This document shows positions 45,801 through 54,572 of a stretch of 64,000 nt of DNA, piece by piece; within the stretch, counting starts at the first letter, position 1; each line of letters starts with the position of its first letter. Location of the stretch: assembly GCA_006386115.1 (NCBI GenBank), contig VFIW01000024.1:248001-312000 (forward strand), in the 5' to 3' direction. This stretch comes from Globisporangium splendens (Eukaryota; Oomycota; Peronosporomycetes; Pythiales; Pythiaceae). Made by a program: the position numbers and the translations under genes. Under the pieces are notes generated by a model. It had not been told where the DNA came from. It worked only from the letters and a program-made list of their open reading frames with translations, and did no database searches.

Positions 45801-46145
45801 CGTGTAGAGCAGCTCACATCGTATCTGCAGACCCACTTTGGAGCCGACTGCACGGCCTTGCTTGAGCGCCAGGCAGACTTTTGCCGATTCAAGCTAACAA
45901 AGCGAATCGTTTCATCCACCTCAAGCGAGAACCCAGCCAACGCAGGTGAGCTGGCGGAGCCAAATGAAGACTCGCGCGAATTGAGATTGTCGCGGTTGTT
46001 TCAGCTCGTGGAGAGTGCAAAGAGCTTGTTGCACGTGAAAGAATACAGCGCGTCCCAGACAAGTCTGGAGCAGATATTCAACGCGTTCGCTGGGCAGCAG
46101 CAAGAGGAAGCGCGTCCTGTCAAAGGGCTCTGGACTTTGCATTGA
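39879..46145 (+). CDS. Full-length ABCA-subfamily lipid transporter
   Basis: A single uninterrupted exon of 2,088 residues, the normal size for a full ABCA transporter. Order is TMD1, NBD1, TMD2, NBD2. TMD1 has one N-terminal membrane segment, a large extracytosolic loop, then a membrane cluster around 470-660. NBD1 has Walker A GHNGAGKTT (about 777), signature LSGGMKRK (about 877) and [13 protein letters not shown]2 has a second large loop. NBD2 has Walker A GINGAGKTT (about 1693), signature LSGGNKRK and FLDEPSTGMDP. All ATP-binding and hydrolysis motifs look intact. ABCA proteins export or flip lipids and sterols across membranes; substrate and membrane are unknown here. The broken copy at 1-2429 is its close paralogue. 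Start chosen at the Met that opens the usual ABCA N-terminus (LLAKNWIIKTRHPFATL). Confidence 0.93.
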   Translation: MEGVLGALLAKNWIIKTRHPFATLAELVNPLICIIIFAALKSMEQDRLIPAGWSFRMLNVTAPTPQGLRANVFSKSYIPVSLKERIAASVHQGSSEWRTSSSMSALSILAGIPMPLFYFTETTMPGLLINLGLQAVLEGDRLEELPDEDLTYCLSNFILFGYTSLDPESPYFIPIECKRKIVPYKIAITPDTTYTRSYFSALMEKWYPRMSLAAVAEISAFETVSFQDSRVFFDNETALEEYIASEEYGVDFAHPKIYAAIAFQDFPRASEDIGDVHGHNIEYSLRLNSTFIDARFPGSVPRTIGNRFKVQKLHKEISPQQTLCYATRGFMTLQTAVSRFLNCLPSWDATSETTDGTCQLAESTKASNDKQLDSRLLKQLEDDLIISSLFEVVQAVRDVALTEPNFTDPTVNLLEPLKGWSFTADSIPEMTKKMLLKSLQQAPQACHGAGAYVSPTDAFVYAGFYNKILAVFSMGFILSYLYGISRVIAALLMEKETKSRELMRILGTNEKQILCAWFLTYLQLLVVASLLQTIGAKALLFSRSQFGLLFVFFFTFALSSFGYGFLISSLFSRARTGSFVGMGSFFMMFFVSSSFSETSDVSKRTWTCLLSPVALSQGISSIAQAESTGAGINFMNAYEPTGGFPVANAIWMQTFDFVLYAILGLYFERVIPREFGVTEKWYFFVTKTYWQQFFNIDQQNDKPQTKFDHSTTVLGKDELLTQTIESVSVEMKQQEHDERAVVIENLRKEFDAPGGKKLAVKGLSLKLYEGQITCLLGHNGAGKTTLMSMLTGMLPPTSGTAWVNGYSITKDMGRIRQSLGYCPQHSVLYPELTVEERLRFYGHVKGLHDPAALSLEVKNKIEEVGLTEKRHVLSHVLSGGMKRKLSLAIAFLGDSRVVSLDEPTSGMDPYSRRSTWELIQNNRRERAMILTTHFMDEADILGDRIAIMADGELKCVGSSLFLKNRFGVGYRLSFVQVRKTSHSTPTESKGCGSAQSLHSLICQHVPKAKVDTDIGTELTFQLPFESSSSFPALFEEIESKQQELGVLSFAISVTTLEETFLRVAEGKAAKHPRNATTADERAVSIQITETSAPPEKESEVHGQAKAQLTSQAYPVWFCLQIAALLRKRVLCAKRDRGMMLFSVILPIAIVFVGLSSLKLSVLVRNDPKVTLTIEDQYENGAETPIPYSCPGISANDPWCAALVKSSYFSSGTPYAIQMEKSVYHSSKTPNVFGFPYVNPSIKPGDTTGYCLRFAELAFEKGYGHNSSTQTVQTQPVEGQYGGFVLGGSERSKILGYNVMANSSFIHSVPTYKAAIDESIHRFLLSKAASNATKNVTVRVTTHPLSMSFKSRSVLNSMLGFPATMFLVVAFSFIPASIMPFLVKEKQTEQNAKHQQLLSGVSVAAFWIANFIFDILLYLVPMSVTIVLLRAYNVISSLSIDRSNSCAGCTQDVLDAVLSLFVLFGGSIIPLTYLVSHMVKNPGTSLLYTVMLNFALGLLLIIVSCALDALDAAVNTSLVYVWRCSPFFSLGNGLLRIIAADVKALYGLSESGLSALSPEVAGNEITYLAVQGPLFFILALCVDWIKTGEFSVFESRSWLTSSRWRQLARSYRGSGAKLHVEGPTPTYVEDADVAEEARRVLEANATSSVQVEENGAEDDVVQLLRLQKTYPNGKKALRDLSFGLKRGECFGFLGINGAGKTTTMKILTGDLLPTSGTAKLNGFDILPQRARVRRSIGYCPQFDALLDLLTVREHLEFYGRLKGFRARSLEREVDRLLHKLQLKLFEGKLAGSLSGGNKRKLCVAIAMLGGPDLLFLDEPSTGMDPHSRRFMWNVILELTVQSKQTTVMLTTHSMEECEALCNRAGIMVGGRLRCFGSVPHLKARFGDGFLLECKLHAPSDEGIASVLTKLRAELQIDSTVSSSQLSSICAALGKPYRETWIMGDHPTGSILRMQIEKNGGELDATEFCDWWLLEDRVEQLTSYLQTHFGADCTALLERQADFCRFKLTKRIVSSTSSENPANAGELAEPNEDSRELRLSRLFQLVESAKSLLHVKEYSASQTSLEQIFNAFAGQQQEEARPVKGLWTLH

Positions 46146-46297
46146 ATGATAAGAGAGGGACCAAAACGAAATGCATGTCTGGAGTGAATGACATACCTTG
46201 GAAGATGAAGTCTTCACGGAAACGCCGATTGCATTTGGAATCAAGGGCATGAATGCTTTACATAAACAGAAACAACATAGATTTATGGTAGTGTACC

Positions 46298-47260
46298 TCA
46301 CTCCCTCGCTTGCTGTGTGCTTGGCTTGGTCTGCTTGTGGTACACTTTGCCCAGTGCGATATGGAAATGCGCTATCTGCGTCTCGGCGCGCTGCAGCTTG
46401 CTCGCCATTTTCTTTTCCTGCCAGACGCGGCGCTCCTCGCTCTCGAAATTGCCCACTTGCCACGCGATGCCGGGCACTTGGATCACTTGCGCTCGGCTGT
46501 CTGAGGGATACAACTGCTGGTACATTGCGATCGTGGACACCTCTTCGACTCCGGCGCAGGACGAGGCGCCGTCAATTCTCAGTCCATCGCCTATCAGTGG
46601 GAACCCGATCCGCGCCAAGCGTGTGAGATCCCAGAGTGCGAGCGTGTTCCACGGCGTCGTGAGTCCATTGAGTTCAATGGGTTCGTCGCTAGAAGGCATG
46701 AACGAATGCCCTGGAAGTGCAGCGCCGACGACGAGATCTGTGCCAAGTTCAAAGTGCGTCTTGAGAAACTCGACGCCGGCAGCATCGACTTCGATTTCAA
46801 GCGATTGAAGCAGCAGCAACGACGCGCGCGGAAACTGCGTCGCCGCGCAGGAGATGATCGCGTTGACCGCCGGCACAAAACTCCCCCAGTGAAGCATCGG
46901 GAGGATCACCACCGGCACCGCTCTTGATGTTGTTGTCGTCGCATCCAAGTCACCAGATGCAGACTCTGCAGTCACACCGCTGCGTGTGTCATGCTGCAGT
47001 CGCGAGAGAAACTCACGTACGGATGCGAGAAACAGGTTGCCTTCCTGAGCTGCTTGGAGCTGCGTTACCGCCTGTTGTGGCAGCCCCACGGCGATGACGA
47101 TGCCGTCAGCGTACGTCGCTGCGCGCTCACAGAACGCACGCGTCTGCTGCAGCACTTTCTCGACGGGGATCGGGTTGAGGTCGTCGAGCGCGCGATTGTT
47201 CCAGTGGATGCGCGTGCCCACGACCGTCGCCTTCAAAGCGGACGCAGATGTGGTGTCCAT
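46298..47260 (-). CDS. Conserved-looking protein of unknown function
   Basis: One exon, 320 residues from ATG 47260; an in-frame ATG at 47356 would add 32 residues that overlap the promoter. The protein is globular with alternating hydrophobic strands (GIVIAVGLPQQAV, VPVVILPMLHWGSFVPAVNA, ASLLLLQSLEIEVD, TDLVVGAALPGH) resembling an alpha/beta fold, then LTTPWNTLALWDLTRLARIG and a helical tail. No signal peptide or membrane segment. I do not recognise the family. A good Inr-like element lies 24 bp upstream. It converges with the ABCA gene, 152 bp apart. Confidence 0.7.
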   Translation of the reverse strand: MDTTSASALKATVVGTRIHWNNRALDDLNPIPVEKVLQQTRAFCERAATYADGIVIAVGLPQQAVTQLQAAQEGNLFLASVREFLSRLQHDTRSGVTAESASGDLDATTTTSRAVPVVILPMLHWGSFVPAVNAIISCAATQFPRASLLLLQSLEIEVDAAGVEFLKTHFELGTDLVVGAALPGHSFMPSSDEPIELNGLTTPWNTLALWDLTRLARIGFPLIGDGLRIDGASSCAGVEEVSTIAMYQQLYPSDSRAQVIQVPGIAWQVGNFESEERRVWQEKKMASKLQRAETQIAHFHIALGKVYHKQTKPSTQQARE

Positions 47261-47283
47261 TTTGATGTAAAGGATTCGTTTAC

Positions 47284-47299
47284 AAGCTGGAAAATGAAC
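47284..47299 (-). promoter_or_regulatory. Candidate oomycete Inr core promoter
   Basis: On the minus strand gttcattttccagctt matches the oomycete initiator consensus at 13 of 16 positions. It ends 24 bp upstream of ATG 47260, where a transcription start would be expected, and supports that start over the upstream one at 47356. Confidence 0.45.
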
Positions 47300-47797
47300 T
47301 GAACAAACTGAATCAGCAGGGAGCTCAATTCGAGGGGTTACAGTACGTAGACACAATTGGTGGATCCGCTCTGCTTGGGATGTCTACCAATCAGATGCAA
47401 GTGTCAGCGGACGAGGGGATGAAACACCAGAAACTCCATTGACGAGTCTGTGGAATTTGCGCAAACCCTTTGTGTGGCTCGTCCTGAGTGCTATTGTTGA
47501 GTGTGCTATTCGCTCGCCTGCATCATGCTGTCCAATTCGTTGACTTCGCCATTGCCTAAAGCCTTATTTATCGAGTGATTCCCAGTTCAAAAGCTGGGAT
47601 TAACCACATCCACACTTTGACAGCCAGATAAAACGCATTAAGCGCTCTCTTTATTTACATCTTGATTAGGCCATACACTGGAAACTTTTGACACGTGTCC
47701 TACAAAACGATAGAGCGAGGCATGCACGCATGCGTCAGATTGCGATTCATGATCCTAAGCAACGAAAAAGTAGACAGAACAGAAGAGAATCGCATAC
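47300..47797. other. Spacer, including the unresolved end of the APRT gene
   Basis: Divides two minus-strand genes. 47638-47797 probably holds the last APRT exon; the rest shows no coding signal. Confidence 0.4.
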
Positions 47798-48438
47798 CGG
47801 CGATTGAATCGAGTTGATGACGCAGCCGCATTCGACGACCTCGGCTCCTAGCTGGTTTATCAGGTCGCACGTGACTTTCAAGGTGTTGCCCTATGCACAC
47901 ACACACACACAGAGCGCCAACATTGTGAGCTCATGTCAAATTCCTTGGGTGAATGCAAAACGACCGAGCAACTCACAAAATACAACACACACATACGCAC
48001 CGTCGCCACTAAATCATCGATGATCACCACGCGGCTGCCTTTCTCGATCGCGTCGTCGTGGATCTCCATGCGTCCCGTGTAGAACCCAGACGTGTAGTCC
48101 ACGCCGACCGTGTTGCCCGGCAGGCGTCGCGCACGTCGAACCGGCACGAAAGCGACCTGCAGTGCGAGCGCCAACGGCGCGCCAAAGATGAAGCCTCGCG
48201 ACTCGCAGCTGACGACGTGCGTGATGTTCTTGTCGGCATAGCGGTGCCTCAGCGCATCGATCGCGACCTGGAACGCCACGGGGTCCAGCAGCAGCGTCGT
48301 GACGTCGCTGAAGTCGAGACCAGGACGCGGAAAGTTGGGGAAGACGCGGATCTTGTCGCGCAAGTAGCTCGCTACCTGCTGCTCGTTGGAGAGGTCGACG
48401 ACCTGCTGTTGTGCCTCGTCCTGCGGTTGGTGCGGCAT
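47798..48438 (-). CDS. Adenine phosphoribosyltransferase (3' end unresolved)
   Basis: Purine salvage enzyme joining adenine and PRPP to AMP, cytosolic. Exon 1 is 48438-48001 and exon 2 is 47890-47798 (110-bp intron). Exon 1 opens with a short Gln-rich lead, then IRVFPNFPRPGLDFSDVTTLL (the APRT N-terminal signature), SCESRGFIFGAPLALAL and the PRPP-binding VVIIDDLVAT. The intron splits the PRPP loop: exon 2 resumes with GNTLKVTCDLINQLGAE, so the usual ATGGT reads ATGNT. Exon 2 ends in VECGCVINSIQSP, where APRT normally continues with about 15-20 residues. A 43-bp gtatgc...ttag intron leading to a frame that ends at 47638 is possible, but its product does not look like APRT. An in-frame ATG at 48477 is an alternative start. 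Confidence 0.85.
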
Positions 48439-49059
48439 CGTGTGTGATTGACAGAGCGGGAAATGTTGTTGCTGCACGTGTGTAAATGGCTCGTGTGGCT
48501 CGCGCGCGATCTCTGCTTCGCTTGGCCGTGTCTGAATGCGTTTCTGAATGTCACGTCGTATCTCATCGTGAATGAGAAAAGGTGGGTCACATCAACACAA
48601 GACGTCCATGATTGGTCGAAATATATACCACTTTTTTAACCAATGGTGTCTGTATATGGTGGCTTGATGCTGGTAACGCTTTGTTTTCAGCCAATAAGAA
48701 GTGAGTGATGGTAAAAATCAACATTTTGGTGACTCTCTAAATCGTACTTAGCTGACAAGAGAAGGCTCGCAAGTGAGACTATCCAAGGCATGCTATTTGA
48801 TAGGTTTTGGAGTGAAGCCATCTCGCAAACAAATGGCACATCACACCAAAATGGAGCTCATGAAGATGGCGCTCTTGTGGTCGCTTGGTTGCGTTCACGA
48901 CAAGAAAGAAAGCATCTCTAAACACTAACGCGCTCGCTCAGACAGCAGATACATGTCCATGGAATTGAAGACGATATAAAAGAGAGAAAGAAATACTTAA
49001 AAGACGGGCTAACGGAGCTATTCAAGAGCGCGCGCTGGCTGACTTGGCAGGATGGGGTC
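48439..49059. other. Intergenic spacer
   Basis: APRT promoter side and 3' flank of the large fusion gene. No coding signal. Confidence 0.4.
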
Positions 49060-52000
49060 TCAGCAAACGCCCTCTGAGATGCCTTCCGACAGGTCTTCAG
49101 AAAAGGCGTACGGGCGATTGAACAGCATCTCTGCGTTGCTGAACGTCTTCGCGTACGACAGCTCGTTTTGCTGGGGCTGCTGCTCGTCGTTCTCCATGCC
49201 AGAGTACCGCAACGGTGAGTCCACCGTCGCAAACGATGGTTGGTAGCCATTGTTGCTTGGCGGAGGGATCGGCGATAATAAAAACTCGTGGTTCAACAGG
49301 TACTCAGGGATCTCGGCTTCACGTGGGAGGCTCGTGGGCGTTGGGTCTCGGAAACTGATGCTCTCCTTTCTTTGTGGAGGGAAGTCGTGGAATTTCTTCT
49401 TCTCTTGCGGCGGCTCAATCGACTCCCTGAATTTGAGATAACTGGCTTCCCACTCGGGACCAAGCACACTCGCAAGTGCCTTCAGCACCTCTTCGCTCGC
49501 TTGGACACGGTGCTCCGTGAATGACGGAAGGCGCACCACTTCGTGGATGTGACGCATCAGGTACGGGATGCAGTTCTTCTTCAAGTCCTCCGCATTGCAC
49601 TCTTCTGACACCGACAGCAAGTTGACAACGTTGTCCACACGAATCTCGTGGCTCAAAAACTCCTCAGCGCGCTTTTGCAGCTCGAGGACGCAGTAAAACG
49701 ACGCTGCCTGCAAGAGCTCCACTGCGATGTCTGGCGTAATATCGACCTTGCCAGTATACTGACAAGACAAAAACAGGAGTAAGTTAGTGTGGATGTAGCA
49801 TGTTTCCGCATATAAAACGGACTGATACCACGCACCAAGAAGCGCAACAGAATCGAGAACACCTCGTAGCTGCAGTTGTTCACCTCAATCATTGCGGTTT
49901 GACTTGTCGCCGAGCCAAACTACACAAAAGAAGACACACAAATAAGTCAGCGCAGATACAAGCAGCCTAGCACGATATGCACAAATCAGAAACTGTGGGG
50001 GCCAACTCACTCTCACCATGTTCTTGAAATACGAGTTGCGGAAGAAGAGCACGACTTTGTGGGCGTTGATCGGTGCAATGTGGCCCTTCACCAAAAACTG
50101 CAGATCCGACAGCGACGAGTTCAAAAAGAGCTCTTCGTGGTCGTCCACAAGATACGGCGGCACATTGATCGTCAAGTCAGGATCGTATCCCTGAGGAACC
50201 AAGTGCTTGATGGCATGCGCCGCAGCACAACGGTGGAACTCATCGTTCGACTGTAGCATGTGGTATAAAACCGAGAACAAACCCTCTGAGAGAAGATTCG
50301 GCACTTCATTCGAGTCCATCATGTGCACAAACGTGAGCAAAATGTTGCCACGCAGTTCACCTGTTTAAATATCATCAACACAAGATTTGATTGGTAGTAC
50401 CAAAATATTACTAGGGGGCAAATGGGCATTCATGCTTACCGATATTGGCGTCAGCAGACACGCGAGCCACAGCGTGAAGCATTCGTCGGAAGTCCGCGCG
50501 ATTGATTTGCTTCCAGATATTCCGCAGCGCCTGCAGACAAATCCCCCACGTACGGGAGGCTTCCTCGACTTCCAGCATCTGCAACACGGCTCCTTCCAAA
50601 ACCATGTGCAAAGTGCTTGACACGCTCGACGAAAGCGCGCAAAGCGCTCCGGCAGCATGAGCAGAGATGATGTCGTCGGGGTTATGCATCGCTTCCAGCA
50701 GCAGCACGATTCCTCCAAATCGAGTGACGTAGTCATGGTTCACTTCGTTTTCCAACAACGACTCCAAAGCGACCACGGCCTTACGCTTCTTGTCAGGGTC
50801 GTCCGACTTGAGCATGTCAATCAGTTCTGGAATGGAGTTCTTCACGCATTTATCACAAAGACGAGCGCGGCCTTCGCTTCCTTCCACCACAGCTCGGGAC
50901 ATGGAGCATTCGTGGCAAATAATCTCACCGCATTCCTATTGTCAAGAGTTAAGATGTCAGCATTCATGATATCCAACATGATTTGGTCCAAGCCACAATG
51001 TGTGGACGTACCCGGCAATGGTGTTTTCTTCTGTAAAACGTGAACACATTCTTGCAGCACGCGCAGTCGATCGCTTCGTGGTCCTCGGCCCAGGGTTTAA
51101 TCAGCCCCCACTTCAGCAGATCGTTAGCAGACTCAATAATCGAGTCGCGTGGTCGGCGAAACTGGACGTTGAGGACGTCGTTGATCTTGTCGCTCAAGTA
51201 CGGCGACGGGCGCGCCATGTTTGGTTCGTACGCGTACAATGCAGCGCCGACTTGTCCAAGCTGAGCGGAGTATGCAGGCAGGCGAGCGACCCAGTTCGGG
51301 AGACCAACCTGAAGTAAATGTGTGGAAAGAGACCGTCAGTAATTTTGCATGCATATTCACATCGTTTGTGCGCCATTATGAACTTACCCTCCATGGAAGA
51401 TCACGACCGCTGTAGCCATTGTGCGACAAGATGTCCACAATCTCTTTCATCCAAACGGTCTTGTTCACGCAAATGTAGCGGCCGCGTGCTTCGCTGTTTT
51501 CCAGCGCCGCAATGTGCGCAAGCGCACAGTCTCGAACATCGACCATGCTCCAGTCTACCATTTGCGTAAGTGATAAAACCAAAATAAGTCAGTAATCGTA
51601 AGACTGACTAATGGAGCATTCCACCATGCAAATGCAACGTACTCAGGTCCACCAGCGCAGAGTACTGCCCCGTGATCAAATCATAGATGACCTGGTTCCC
51701 AGGCGCCAGTTTGCTCTTCGACAGCGCAGGACCAAACAGCGTTCCAGGCTAAATACAAGTGAACAGCAAAACGCACAAGTGAGCACACCATCCACACAAC
51801 AAAACAATGCCAATCAGCACGCGCACTTACGTTAATCGCGACCAGATCTATCCGACGGTCGCGCGGAAGCTGGTCGACCAGCTGCCACGCCGCTTCTTCC
51901 GCCAGCTTCAGACTCAAAAAGTGCGGGTTGCGCTCCAACGACGACGAAATGTTCCAGCACGCGTCGTTCACGATCGAATGCGGCGACACCGAGTCCGCCA

Positions 52001-53191
52001 TCGCAGCAACCGACGACGTCAGCACCACCTGAGCAACGAATAACAGCCAGAAGAAATTTCACAGCGCTAGATTAGATCAAGATATCAAAGCAAAGCAATC
52101 GTGAAATGCTCAACTACATACCCGCTTGACTCGCGCTCGAGCACACGCTTGGATGAAGTTCGTCATCATGGGGATGATGCAGTGCATGCGGCTGCCGATG
52201 CTGTGCACGCCGGGCTCTTGCTGCTCCGAGAGCGGATCGCGCACCGAGCACGACGACGGCGTTCCGGTGTGGATCACAAAGTCACATCCTGTAGCCACAC
52301 AACACCATTTCAGGATTAGTACACTCTTTAAGCAGCCAACCCACATGCACATACAAATGATCATCACATACCTTGCACAGCCATGTCACATGCTTCGGGG
52401 GTCAACAGCGACGTTTCCACGATCGTAAAGTTGTTTTTCGCGGCGGGCAACGCCATGATGCCCGACACGTCATCTTTGCGGTTCTGCACCGTGCCGCGCA
52501 CGCGGTATCCGCGCTTCAGCAGTTCGCACACGATCCACGACGCGAGGAAGCCATCCACACCCGTCACGCAAATCGGTTTCACGCTCAGACTCGACGCCAA
52601 TTGGATCATCTTCTTGCGGAAACGCAGCTCCTTCCACACCGACGGATACATCACCGTCTTGTCGATCGGTCGTGGCGCTGGCGCGATCTCATCGAGTACG
52701 CCAAAGAGCTTCGAGTAGCGCTTCACGGGGTCACCATTGCGGCGCTTGGTGTTCCCATTCGCCGTGGCCTTCACAGGCGTGCTGGAGATGCTCGTGCGTC
52801 CCATGGTTCCGTCGTACGCGGCGTCGCCAGCAGCATACTGGTACGCCTTGCTGATGTTGTTCAAGTTGTAGTTGTAGTTGTAGTTGTTGTTCTCGTTGTT
52901 GAACGAGCTCGCGAGCGACGTCAGCGACGACGAGCTGGTCGACTGGTACGAGTACGAGCTGGACGACGGACTCGCGACGTGGTTCCCATTCGCAGTCGCG
53001 TTCGCAGCAGCGGCGGTGGAGCGTCTCTCGCTCGTGCGACGCGACGAAGACGTCTTGCCAGGCGTGTTGTTGTTATTATTCGCTCCGGAGCGCGTGGCCG
53101 AGCGACTCGTCTTCTTCTTGCGGGACGGCGTGGGCGACGGGCCGTCGACGCGGTCGCTGCTGTCGTCGTCGTACTGCGCGCCAAACAGCAT
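49060..53191 (-). CDS. SDR-FYVE-ARM-BTB fusion protein
   Basis: Ten exons (53191-52372, 52288-52122, 52028-51831, 51748-51643, 51554-51388, 51308-51012, 50935-50440, 50360-50017, 49919-49836, 49758-49060), all GT-AG and phase-consistent, give 1,125 residues. Residues 1-195 are Ser/Asn-rich. An extended short-chain dehydrogenase (about 205-560) follows, of the dihydroflavonol/cinnamoyl-CoA reductase type: TGVDGFLASW at 210, RVKRVVLTSS, AINPGTLFGP, VDVRDCALAHI. Its catalytic YxxxK reads FLSLK (F366, K370), so Tyr is replaced. A FYVE finger (about 568-617) has RRKHHCR, CGEIICHEC and RLCDKC. ARM-like helical repeats (about 620-780) lead to a BTB domain (SDLQFLVKGHIAPINAHKVV; NCSYEVFSILLRFLYTGKV) and its helical extension. 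Likely a PI3P-recruited scaffold or Cullin-3 adaptor whose SDR senses rather than reduces. Confidence 0.87.
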
Positions 53192-54572
53192 CGTGGCTGT
53201 GATGTATCAGTTCCAGAGAGAGAGAGAGTGAGATTGGGAATGCGGGTCAAGCGGCAGATGCTCTTGTTTCCTTTCTACTGGCCGCGCTTTAATGCGATGT
53301 GTGCGTGTGAAAGGGTCTTCTTCGTCTCTCCCAGATGCAGGAGTGTGTGTGTGTGAAGTAGCCGGGAAAATCAGGGGAGGAGCCGTGTTACTTCAGAGAA
53401 CGTTGCAGCATAGAAAAAGAACCAAAACTGCAAAATAATCGAGCCAAAAGCTATAAACCGAGCTGCTTTGCAATAAAAGGTCCGAGTGTGGGTCGTCTCT
53501 CCCACCAAATTAGGGAGGTTTTGACAACAGAAACGCCTACCCCTGAACCCTACTACAGCAAAAAAGTGGAGAGTTTATCGATATATGTGGAACCTTTTGC
53601 GTATGAGGAGGTTGTTGATAGGTCATACTAGCAACCTGTTGAACTAGGGAATTAGTTTATGCAATAGGAGCCCTATTGTGCCAAACTGGCGGCTCCTCCT
53701 CTGTTCAGCTGAAGCAAGTGGTTTCCACCGAATGAAACAGGACCAAAGAGCTCCTCGGATGAAGCCAAGCCGTGTGCTGCGTCTGTGGTACGAAATTTAG
53801 CGACAGTGGGATCTTTTGGGCTTTTAAACCCGCGACCACATTTGGTGATCTTCTGAGCGTCCAAGCAAGTTGAGAGGGACACACACAAGACAAAGCGCGC
53901 GGCGCAATCTGATTTGATATGCACCAGTGGCAAATGGCTTATTCGCAGTGCTGACGTGCTGAAACTACAACCTTCTGGTTTTTTTTCTGATCAATCCCCC
54001 AGCTGGTCGCTGCTGAAACGAAACAGGAAGCGTGAAGCCAAACCTAAACAACAAGCCTGAAGTGAGGCTTGTACCGTTCCTGCTAGTTTAGTAGTGACAG
54101 TGCGATCGTGGCGATTGCGCTCGAGCGAGTGGCCATGGGAACTGACTGTGACCTGTTCTGGGTTTAGCAGTTGCCTATCAAAGCGTTCGAGTACTGGCTT
54201 GTCTGCTGCAGCCATCTTGCTGATTTTTGGCTCACTTGGTGGTTCCGCGAAGGTTCGACCGCCTTGTTTGCGACACGGACGCAGCAGAAAAGCAACCTAT
54301 GCTAATTGCGTACCTGTCTGTCACGCGTTTATAACAACTCGTTTGAGGAGCGACTGTTGTGCGAGATGTTGGAAGGCATGGCTCAGTATTCTGGTCATGC
54401 GTCGACATACATACACCCAAAAATATACCCAGACTAAAGTTAGTCCAGACAACTTCCATCAGCAGCTCCATCATGCCTTGCGAGCCCACGATGCTGCATT
54501 TGCTCTTCGCGCATCATCATCGTCATAGCGTCTTCGTCTACGAGCTACGCTGCCGCTGCGCCACCACCAGTC
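53192..54572. other. Intergenic region with a GA microsatellite
   Basis: (AG)7 at 53215-53228 lies in the leader of the fusion gene; a short GT run lies at 53341-53354. Two minus-strand frames (53673-53933 and 53991-54215) are hydrophilic but show no family motif. Confidence 0.4.

Noticed and set aside
52373..53356. 327-codon plus-strand frame opposite the first exon of the fusion gene
   Set aside because: Same codon-bias shadow effect; Arg/Val-rich with no fold-like pattern.
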